DNA from: CAYPHA01 sp964410215
GTDB taxonomy: Bacteria > Calditrichota > Calditrichia > Calditrichales > CAYPHA01
Reading direction: 5' to 3'
Assembly: GCA_964410215.1 (NCBI GenBank)
Contig: CAYPHA010000139.1
Span: 1-5,387, forward strand
DNA length: 5,387 nucleotides
The notes under the pieces were generated by a model. The model saw nothing but the letters and a program-made list of their open reading frames with translations. It searched no databases and was not told where the DNA came from. How positions within the stretch are numbered: the stretch's first letter is position 1; each line of letters begins with the position of its first letter. The position numbers and the translations under genes are program-made. This document shows, one piece after another, positions 1 through 5,259 of this stretch.

Positions 1-158
1 GTGGCCGTGAAGCCCGGAATGCATCGCGTGAAAACAAATATATTCATGGAGCGACGCTGCACGGTAAAGCGCTGCAATCCTGGCGTTTTCCCCAAAAAGA
101 ACTGATAAAAGGCGGAAAACTCATTCTTGAAATGAAAGCACATCCTTTGAAACGCTGA
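1..158 (+). CDS. Glycoside hydrolase family 92 (alpha-mannosidase type), 3' end only
   Basis: The reading frame is open from base 3 and stops with TGA at 156-158, leaving the last 51 residues of a protein that begins outside the window. The tail reads ENKYIHGATLHGKAL, then a Trp, then LIKGGKLILEM just before the end. This matches the C-terminal beta-strands of GH92 enzymes as I know them (N-x-YI-x-x-x-x-LNGK, then a Trp, then the GG-x-L-x-x-EM segment). GH92 enzymes are calcium-dependent exo-acting alpha-mannosidases, usually secreted or periplasmic, that trim mannose from N-glycans or mannans. The catalytic residues and any signal peptide lie upstream and cannot be seen, so linkage specificity cannot be given. 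The usual M-G-x-x-P-N ending is replaced by MKAHPLKR, a small divergence. No hairpin terminator is visible after the stop. The family call rests on a short tail, so it is good but not certain. Confidence 0.72.
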   Translation, partial: GREARNASRENKYIHGATLHGKALQSWRFPQKELIKGGKLILEMKAHPLKR

Positions 159-212
159 ATCGATGACTTCCTTTTTATATTATCAACGGTATTTGAATGC
201 CAAATCAATCTC

Positions 213-241
213 TTGAATAAATCGGGTCTGCGTTTTATATT
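213..241 (+). promoter_or_regulatory. Candidate sigma-70-type promoter for the PAS protein gene
   Basis: TTGAAT at 213-218 (4 of 6 matches to the -35 consensus) is followed by exactly 17 bases and then TATATT at 236-241 (5 of 6 matches to the -10 consensus). Transcription would start near 248 and leave a leader of about 50 bases before the ATG at 300. The rest of the 159-299 intergenic region is AT-rich, and I see no riboswitch or strong hairpin in it. This is a consensus match only, and house-keeping promoters in some candidate phyla (notably Bacteroidota) look different. Confidence 0.4.
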
Positions 242-288
242 TCGATCCATGTTTTATTTAGCACATAGGGATGTATGGCGGTAAAAAC

Positions 289-293
289 GGGAG
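289..293 (+). promoter_or_regulatory. Ribosome binding site GGGAG for the PAS protein
   Basis: GGGAG lies six bases before the ATG at 300. An in-frame TAA at 282-284 rules out any start further upstream, so this site fixes the start codon. Confidence 0.65.
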
Positions 294-299
294 ATTTAT

Positions 300-1649
300 A
301 TGACACCTATGGAAGTACAGCAACTTACGGAACTGACACAGCAGCAATCCCTGATAATGGATACGGTACCCATCCAGATGTGGTTCCTTACCGATGCGGA
401 GACTTACGGCCGCGTCAATCAGTTTCATGCTGATTTTATGGGTTTGAAAAAAGAAAACATGGAATTCAAAAAAATAAAAGATGTGTTGCCCGTCAGCTAT
501 GCAGATGCCTGCCACGCTTCAAATTACAAGGTGTTTAACGCACGGGAAACCGTTTATTCGGAAGAATGGGTAAGGGATTCCAGGAATAATCACCGCTTGA
601 TTCAGATCACCAAGACACCCCGTTTTGATGAAGAAGGTAATGTGCAGTACATCGTCTGTTTTGGCCTGGATATTACCGAGCAGAAACAGGCGGAATCGGT
701 CCTGTCCCAGGCCGAGGAAAATTTCCGGACCTTTATAGAAACAATTGACGATATCATCGTTGTCGGAAACGCAGACGGTCGGATTATTTATGCCAATCCC
801 GCGGCTTCCGGGAAACTGGGGTATACCTTTGATGAAATGTGTTCCCTGAATATCCTTGAACTGCACCCGGAGTTCGTACGGGAAGAAGCAAAATTGATTT
901 TGAATGACATGTTCTCCGGAAAACGGGAAAGCTGCCCCCTGCCCCTCATCACGAAGGAAGGCGTGTTGATTCCCGTGGAAACACGCGCCTGGAACGGCCG
1001 CTGGAATGGGATCGATGGCATTTTCGGCCTGTCCAAAGATCTTTCCAAAGAGCAGGAAGCCCTTCAGAAATTCGACCGCCTCTTCAGGATGAACCCGGCA
1101 CTCATTGCCGTCAGCAAAATGCCGGAACGGATATTTTCGGATATCAATGACGCATTTACAGATGTACTGGGTTATACAAGAGACGAAGTTGTAGGAAAAA
1201 CCAGTACGGAATTAAATTTATTCGTAGACGACGAAGATCAGAAACATGTGGCAATGATGCTGGCTGAATATGGCCATATCCATAACGTGGAACTGAAAGT
1301 ACGCACAAAAAGCGGCGAAATACGTGATGGTCTCTTTTCCGGGGACCTTATTGAAAGCCAGGGGGTCAGTTTCTTTCTTACAACAATGATTGATATAACA
1401 GACAAAAACCAGGCCGAAGACAAACTCAGAAAAACGATCAGAGATCTGGAGACCGCTTTGACCGAGATCAAATCACTCCGTGGTATCATTCCAATATGTA
1501 CCAGTTGCAAAAAGATCCGGGATGATAAAGGCTACTGGGAACAGGTTGAAAACTATATCTCCAAACATACGCAGGCACGGTTTTCCCATGGGATCTGCCC
1601 CGATTGTATGAAAAGAGATTATCCGGAATTTAATAACGATGAGGAATGA
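300..1649 (+). CDS. Triple-PAS sensory protein with C-terminal four-cysteine module, no classical output domain
   Basis: This is a 449-residue protein with no signal peptide or membrane segment, so it is probably cytoplasmic. Three PAS/PAC units follow one another at about residues 12-131, 133-253 and 255-373. Each ends in a PAC-like strand and D-x-[ST/D] linker (GLDITEQKQAE, GLSKDLSKEQEA, MIDITDKNQAE). The second contains the typical DGRIIYANPAASGKLGYT core and the third the DINDAFTDVLGYTRDEVVGK core. A short coiled-coil-like linker (about 368-393) leads into a module with IKSLRGIIPICTSCKKIRDD, a GYW motif, FSHGICPDC and YPE. Its Cys400, Cys403, Cys433 and Cys436, perhaps with His430, could bind zinc. 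I know this tail as a recurrent ending of PAS proteins and response regulators in environmental bacteria, with no assigned function that I can recall. There is no histidine kinase, GGDEF, EAL, HTH or phosphatase domain. The protein presumably senses a small ligand or redox state and signals by protein contact. No Cys or His heme/flavin signature was recognised in the PAS cores. It has its own promoter and Shine-Dalgarno. Confidence 0.85.
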   Translation: MTPMEVQQLTELTQQQSLIMDTVPIQMWFLTDAETYGRVNQFHADFMGLKKENMEFKKIKDVLPVSYADACHASNYKVFNARETVYSEEWVRDSRNNHRLIQITKTPRFDEEGNVQYIVCFGLDITEQKQAESVLSQAEENFRTFIETIDDIIVVGNADGRIIYANPAASGKLGYTFDEMCSLNILELHPEFVREEAKLILNDMFSGKRESCPLPLITKEGVLIPVETRAWNGRWNGIDGIFGLSKDLSKEQEALQKFDRLFRMNPALIAVSKMPERIFSDINDAFTDVLGYTRDEVVGKTSTELNLFVDDEDQKHVAMMLAEYGHIHNVELKVRTKSGEIRDGLFSGDLIESQGVSFFLTTMIDITDKNQAEDKLRKTIRDLETALTEIKSLRGIIPICTSCKKIRDDKGYWEQVENYISKHTQARFSHGICPDCMKRDYPEFNNDEE

Positions 1650-1650
1650 A

Positions 1651-1734
1651 ATGGGAGAATCATTGAAACCCGCGCCTGAAAAGATAGAATTGAACCGGTT
1701 CGGAGTGGTCACGTTAAAAGTAGAACAAGATTAA
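1651..1734 (+). CDS. Possible 27-residue small ORF between the PAS gene and the exported-protein gene
   Basis: ATG at 1651 begins one base after the PAS stop codon and runs 27 codons to TAA at 1732-1734. GAGGA at 1641-1645, inside the last codons of the PAS gene, sits five bases before this ATG, which is good Shine-Dalgarno spacing. The peptide is MGESLKPAPEKIELNR followed by FGVVTLKVEQD. It has no membrane segment or recognised motif. The last part could form one or two beta-strands and looks a little like the final strand of a larger enzyme domain, so it may be a remnant. An in-frame ATG at 1639 would give 31 residues and overlap the PAS gene, but it has no good ribosome site. At this length an ORF by chance is quite possible, and coding status is unproven. 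Confidence 0.2.
   Translation: MGESLKPAPEKIELNRFGVVTLKVEQD
1692..1701. repeat. Perfect 10-bp palindrome GAACCGGTTC
   Basis: GAACCGGTTC reads the same on both strands and does not extend beyond ten bases. It lies about 50 bases before the start of the exported-protein gene, where an operator for the downstream cassette could be expected. A short palindrome like this can also arise by chance, and I do not recognise it as the site of a known regulator. Confidence 0.2.
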
Positions 1735-1750
1735 ATAAACATCACCTTAT

Positions 1751-3352
1751 ATGAACAATAAGCACTGGCAGCCGGCATTTATTACCGTCATCCTGTTCGC
1801 TTTCCTGCAGAATGCCCTGACGCATCCTATTTCGCTCACTTCGGCCAGAGCGCTGGTTTATGAAGATAAAATCGACCTGGCCATCGACATCATGGCCGAG
1901 GACTACATGCTTTATTACGGGCTCGTCCCGGACACGAACAACCGTATCCCGGCCGACAAACTGCAACAGTCCCTCGAAGAGCACCGCTACTTTCTGTTAG
2001 GTGGACTGAAAATTTTCGATTCGGCCGGTAATACAATCAAAGGAACGGTTAAAGGGATTGAAGGCAGCATACCGGAAAACGGCATAGAAACCGAACGGCT
2101 GATGGACGTTTTATTCACCTATCACCTGACCTATCCGCTCGAAAAAAGGCCTGATTTTCTCACTTTTTCCCAGTCGTTCGGGAGTGGTTATGTCATGCTG
2201 CCTTCGGTGATGGAGCTCATGGTCGTCCAGGAAGGATTTGAACCGGACCCGCCCGTCATTCTAAGTTCCGGGGAAAATCCGGCCACCTTTGAATTCTTCT
2301 GGGACGGCAACAAACCAGGGCAGTCCACAGGTCTGCAGGCATGGGCGGAAAAAAAACAGCGCCTTCAAGAAAAACGAATGGGTATAAGCAGTTACACCGC
2401 CATCTATTCGTTCATCTATATAACGGATCATGAAGTAAGACTGGAACTCCTGATTCCCCTGGCGACGCTGGAAACCTGGGTACCAATGGAGCGAAACGAC
2501 AGGGCATTCCTGGAAATTGAGGAGCAGGAATCAGCCTATCCTGTGCTCGAAACATTCTTTCAAAATATAAATCGTGTCCGCATCGATGGGATCGAGGTAA
2601 AACCAACGGTCCAACGACTGGATTTTTACGGGCTTAGTTTTCGTGATTTTGCCGTTCGGCCGGAGAAAAAACGATTAAGCGCTCCGACAGCGCGGATTGG
2701 TATTATTTTATCCTACAGCACCTTCGGACCGCCTGCCCGTGTCAACATAAAATGGGAACTGTTTAATGCCTATGTTTATAATGCCAAAGCCGTTGTGATT
2801 GCCCATGATACAACCACGGTACATCAATTTAACATCTATAAGCCACTCCTGGAATGGCTCAATCCCGGTACACCGGAAAAGAAACAAGTCCAGGCTGTTT
2901 CCGCCGGTACCGGTAACAACCTTACCGCTGACGAAAGAAAATCGATAACAACCGCCCTTTTGAAGAATGTTTACCGTGCTTTTGACTGGCATAAGGAAAG
3001 CGATATTTATGATGCCCTGGCCCAAAGCATTCGCGGTGATCTCCTTGCAGAGGTCTATCTGAATATCCGGAAAAGTCTCATCCTGCGTGAACAGGGTGGA
3101 GCAATTTCCACCGTAAAGAACGTAGAGGTCCTGGATGCCACGATAACAGCCTCCGATGCGGTATCCTTCCGGGCAAATATGAACTGGACCGTAGAAGGAA
3201 CCGTGGAACACTGGGGCCATATTCATACACGAATCAACCAATTCGCGGCGGAATTTATTGTTCAGGAGAGCGACAGCGAATGGAAAATTGTGCACATGGC
3301 GGTCCGGGAGCAGAAACGGCTCAAGTACTTCCTGAATCTCAGAACGTTTTGA
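1751..3352 (+). CDS. Exported protein with two HupE-ectodomain-like halves and an NTF2-like C-terminal domain
   Basis: This 533-residue protein has no characterised homologue that I can name. Residues 1-24 form a signal peptide: a short polar start with Lys4, the hydrophobic stretch FITVILFAFLQ, then a probable cut near Ala22-Leu-Thr24 before HPIS. The mature part shows three blocks. Block A (about 25-185) starts with HPISLTSARALVYEDKIDL and contains LTYPLEKRPDFLTFSQ. Block B (about 215-370) starts near HEVRLELLIPLATLETW and contains ARIGIILSYSTFGPPAR. A and B share the order strand, helix, I-D/G-x-V-type strand, aromatic strand, so they look like diverged copies. Both resemble the extracytoplasmic N-terminal domain of HupE/UreJ-type proteins, but no HupE membrane helices follow. 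Block C (about 394-533), with NVYRAFDWHKESDIYDALAQ, HWGHIHTRINQF and EWKIVHM, looks like an NTF2/SnoaL-type alpha-beta domain. The TAA at 1736-1738 fixes the ATG at 1751, although no clear Shine-Dalgarno precedes it. It lies 51 bases before the ABC ATPase gene, so it is probably the exported partner of that transporter, acting in the periplasm. Export and the three-block layout are fairly clear, but the biochemical role is unknown. Confidence 0.8.
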   Translation: MNNKHWQPAFITVILFAFLQNALTHPISLTSARALVYEDKIDLAIDIMAEDYMLYYGLVPDTNNRIPADKLQQSLEEHRYFLLGGLKIFDSAGNTIKGTVKGIEGSIPENGIETERLMDVLFTYHLTYPLEKRPDFLTFSQSFGSGYVMLPSVMELMVVQEGFEPDPPVILSSGENPATFEFFWDGNKPGQSTGLQAWAEKKQRLQEKRMGISSYTAIYSFIYITDHEVRLELLIPLATLETWVPMERNDRAFLEIEEQESAYPVLETFFQNINRVRIDGIEVKPTVQRLDFYGLSFRDFAVRPEKKRLSAPTARIGIILSYSTFGPPARVNIKWELFNAYVYNAKAVVIAHDTTTVHQFNIYKPLLEWLNPGTPEKKQVQAVSAGTGNNLTADERKSITTALLKNVYRAFDWHKESDIYDALAQSIRGDLLAEVYLNIRKSLILREQGGAISTVKNVEVLDATITASDAVSFRANMNWTVEGTVEHWGHIHTRINQFAAEFIVQESDSEWKIVHMAVREQKRLKYFLNLRTF

Positions 3353-3359
3353 ATGTCTG

Positions 3360-3365
3360 TATAAT
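3360..3365 (+). promoter_or_regulatory. Isolated perfect -10 hexamer TATAAT before the ABC ATPase gene
   Basis: TATAAT lies in the 51-base gap between the exported-protein gene and the ABC ATPase gene. No acceptable -35 element is found at 16-18 bases upstream (the region reads around ctcagaacg), and the preceding TG is one base out of register for an extended -10. It could be a weak internal promoter giving extra ATPase/permease transcript, or chance. No terminator hairpin is seen in this gap, so read-through from the upstream gene is expected. Confidence 0.2.
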
Positions 3366-3403
3366 CATTGTCCGGTTATGGGCATGGAATGCGATGAATT
3401 AAA

Positions 3404-4078
3404 ATGATTCATATTGAAAAACTTATATTTTCTTATCCCAACGCTGCTTTTCAGCTGCAGATACCTGCTCTTGCCATCGAGTCGGGAGCATCGGTAGCGA
3501 TAACCGGCCCCAGTGGTTGTGGAAAAACCACACTGATGAGCCTCGTGGCCGGCATTCTGGTTCCTGTCCGCGGTTCAATCCGGATCGATGAACGTTCCAT
3601 AAACACCCTGACAGATGCACAAAGGCGTAACTTCAGAATTTCTGAAATGGGCATGATCTTCCAGGACTTCGAACTGATCGAATATTTAAACGTCCATGAA
3701 AATATTCTGCTGCCATTTTTTATCAATTCATCGCAAACACTGGATGCCCATATACGGCAACGGGCTGTCGAACTGGCTGAATTCATGAACATTGGAGATA
3801 AACTCGGCCGTGCTGTCGGCAAATTATCCCAGGGGGAAAAACAACGCGTTGCAATCTGCCGTGCCCTGCTCACACGTCCCCGTTTTATCCTTGCTGATGA
3901 ACCGACAGGCAACCTGGATCCGGTTAACAAACAACATATCATCGAAATTCTGTTCCATCAAATTCGAAACACCGATGCAACTTTTCTTATGGTGACGCAT
4001 GACCACAGCCTGCTGGACCGATTTGACCGCGTTGTTGATCTGTATGACTTTTATACCGGCCGCAAAGAGGTGACATGA
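3404..4078 (+). CDS. ABC transporter ATPase, LolD/MacB type
   Basis: This 224-residue nucleotide-binding subunit powers the permease encoded next to it, on the cytoplasmic face of the inner membrane. All catalytic elements are present: Walker A GPSGCGKT at 35-42, the Q-loop glutamine in IFQDFELIEYLNVHEN (Gln87), signature LSQGEKQRVA from 141, Walker B FILADE at 161-166 with catalytic Glu166, D-loop GNLD at 169-172 and the switch histidine in THD (His199). The L-I-x-x-L-[ST/N]-V-x-E-N stretch and the PTGNLD motif are typical of the LolD/MacB/FtsE group, whose members drive conformational work on envelope substrates rather than import. The signature is LSQGE where LSGGQ is standard, a tolerated variant. 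Length is normal for the group. The ATG at 3404 has only a weak purine run upstream (GGA about 16 bases away), and an in-frame TGA at 3395-3397 rules out a longer form. The stop codon overlaps the permease start as ATGA, so the two are translationally coupled. The transported substrate cannot be read from this subunit. Confidence 0.93.
   Translation: MIHIEKLIFSYPNAAFQLQIPALAIESGASVAITGPSGCGKTTLMSLVAGILVPVRGSIRIDERSINTLTDAQRRNFRISEMGMIFQDFELIEYLNVHENILLPFFINSSQTLDAHIRQRAVELAEFMNIGDKLGRAVGKLSQGEKQRVAICRALLTRPRFILADEPTGNLDPVNKQHIIEILFHQIRNTDATFLMVTHDHSLLDRFDRVVDLYDFYTGRKEVT
4065..4072 (+). promoter_or_regulatory. Ribosome binding site AAGAGGTG for the permease, inside the ATPase gene
   Basis: This purine-rich site sits in the last codons of the ATPase gene and directly precedes the ATG at 4075 that overlaps the ATPase stop codon. 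It supports that start and translational coupling of the two subunits. Confidence 0.6.
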
Positions 4079-5259
4079 AATACAGTTTTCTCCTGGCCTT
4101 ACGCTACATCAGCTTTCACAAGCTGAAAACATTTATCCTGGTTTTGTGCATTACATTGACGCTATACCTGCCTTTTACCATTACGCAAATGGTGAACAGT
4201 TATCACACCAGAATGATGCTGCGGGCGCAATCAACGCCGCTCATTGCAGGCAGTACAGGCAGTCGTCTGGATCTGGTCCTGCATGCCCTTTATTTCAAGG
4301 AAAAGGTGTCCGGGACACTCACAATGAAATCCGTTGAGCGCATCAGGCAATCCGGATATGCCCGGCCCATTCCGCTACTGATAGACGGCACCGCCGGAGG
4401 CTATCCCATTGTAGGCACCAATCCGGATTATTTCCAATTCCGCAAATTACAGTTCGCCGGGGGCCAGCCGATTAAGCGACTCGGTGATTGTGTTCTCGGT
4501 GCGGATGTGGCCGAAGCACTGAACCTTTCTCCCGGAGAACAGTTGCTGAGTGATCCGGAAAATGTATTCGATATCGCCGGCGCTTATCCGTTACTGATGA
4601 ACATCCGTGGTGTATTGAGACGTACCGGATCGGCGGACGACAAAGCTGTATTTACGGATCTGAAAACAACCTGGTTAATTTGCGGGCTGGTCCACGGTCA
4701 CAAGGATCTTACACAGGCTGCGGACAGTAGCCTCATTCTCGGCGTTGATGGTAACACCATAATCGCCAACGCAGCCGTGAACCAGTATACCGAAATTACC
4801 GATGAGAACATAACCTCCTTTCATTTTCACGGACTGGAAAATGAATTTCCGGTATCCGCCGTCATTGCACTTCCACGGGATAAAAAATCGGAAACCCTGC
4901 TCCGTGGACGCTACCTGTCTGAATCTTCTAAGGAACAAGTCATTATACCGGCACAGGTTATAACCGAACTCATGGGCATCGTTTTTAAAATCAAAACATT
5001 TTTCGATGCCAATATGATCATAATAGGTATAAGCACGTTTTTATTACTCCTGCTGGTGATCGTTTTATCACTCCGGCTGCGTCAGCATGAAATGGAGATC
5101 ATGTTCAAAATCGGCTGTTCCCGTTGGACAACAGCTGGTTTGCAACTATCCGAACTGTCGATTATTTTGGCGATCAGTATTACCTGCTCCGCGATTCTAG
5201 GTTTGTTAACCATACAACTGGGAGATTATATACTATGGGACCTGCTGCTACGAATCTAA
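4075..5259 (+). CDS. FtsX/MacB-like ABC permease with large ectodomain and only three membrane segments
   Basis: This 394-residue membrane subunit pairs with the ATPase before it (4-base ATGA overlap). Predicted membrane segments are about 19-40, 312-334 (IIIGISTFLLLLLVIVLSL) and 360-382 (LSIILAISITCSAILGLL). Residues about 41-311 would be periplasmic. The loop after the second segment, RQHEMEIMFKIGCSRWT, corresponds to the R-x-x-E-I-x-x-x-K-x-x-G coupling stretch of FtsX-domain permeases that contacts the ATPase. The protein ends soon after the third segment at GDYILWDLLLRI, so the usual fourth segment of MacB/LolC proteins is absent and the C-terminus would lie outside. The ectodomain has histidine-bearing motifs, HGHKDL (His207, His209) and ENITSFHFHG (His250, His252), followed by FPVSAVIALP and SETLLRGRYLS. 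I recall similar motifs in uncharacterised permeases of planctomycete-like bacteria. By analogy with MacB/LolCDE it would transmit ATP-driven motion to a periplasmic partner, probably the exported 533-residue protein or the downstream lipoprotein. The substrate is unknown. Confidence 0.88.
   Translation: MKYSFLLALRYISFHKLKTFILVLCITLTLYLPFTITQMVNSYHTRMMLRAQSTPLIAGSTGSRLDLVLHALYFKEKVSGTLTMKSVERIRQSGYARPIPLLIDGTAGGYPIVGTNPDYFQFRKLQFAGGQPIKRLGDCVLGADVAEALNLSPGEQLLSDPENVFDIAGAYPLLMNIRGVLRRTGSADDKAVFTDLKTTWLICGLVHGHKDLTQAADSSLILGVDGNTIIANAAVNQYTEITDENITSFHFHGLENEFPVSAVIALPRDKKSETLLRGRYLSESSKEQVIIPAQVITELMGIVFKIKTFFDANMIIIGISTFLLLLLVIVLSLRLRQHEMEIMFKIGCSRWTTAGLQLSELSIILAISITCSAILGLLTIQLGDYILWDLLLRI
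5220..5224 (+). promoter_or_regulatory. Ribosome binding site GGGAG for the lipoprotein gene, inside the permease gene
   Basis: GGGAG lies ten bases before the ATG at 5235, slightly longer than ideal spacing. It supports the start of the downstream gene 25 bases before the permease reading frame ends. Confidence 0.45.

Noticed and set aside
159..212. Terminator for the GH92 gene
   Set aside because: The stretch is T-rich (CTTTTTATATTAT) but I found no stable GC-rich inverted repeat in front of it.
44..250. 68-codon - strand ORF across the GH92 end and intergenic region
   Set aside because: It overlaps the GH92 tail, shows no motif, and its product looks like random low-complexity sequence.
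519..1048. Two overlapping - strand ORFs of 115 and 86 codons inside the PAS gene
   Set aside because: They are antisense to well-formed PAS cores and have no motif of their own.
2898..2917. GGTACCGGTAAC-type local symmetry inside the exported-protein gene
   Set aside because: It is a short imperfect palindrome within coding sequence, readily explained by Gly-Thr-Gly codons.
2708..3295. 195-codon ORF on the - strand
   Set aside because: It lies entirely inside the exported-protein gene. Its translation shows no recognisable domain, while the + strand frame has a signal peptide and coherent domains.
3451..3942. 163-codon ORF on the - strand
   Set aside because: It is antisense to the ABC ATPase, whose Walker, signature and switch motifs are intact. 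The antisense product is rich in Arg and Ser with no domain, as expected for a shadow frame.
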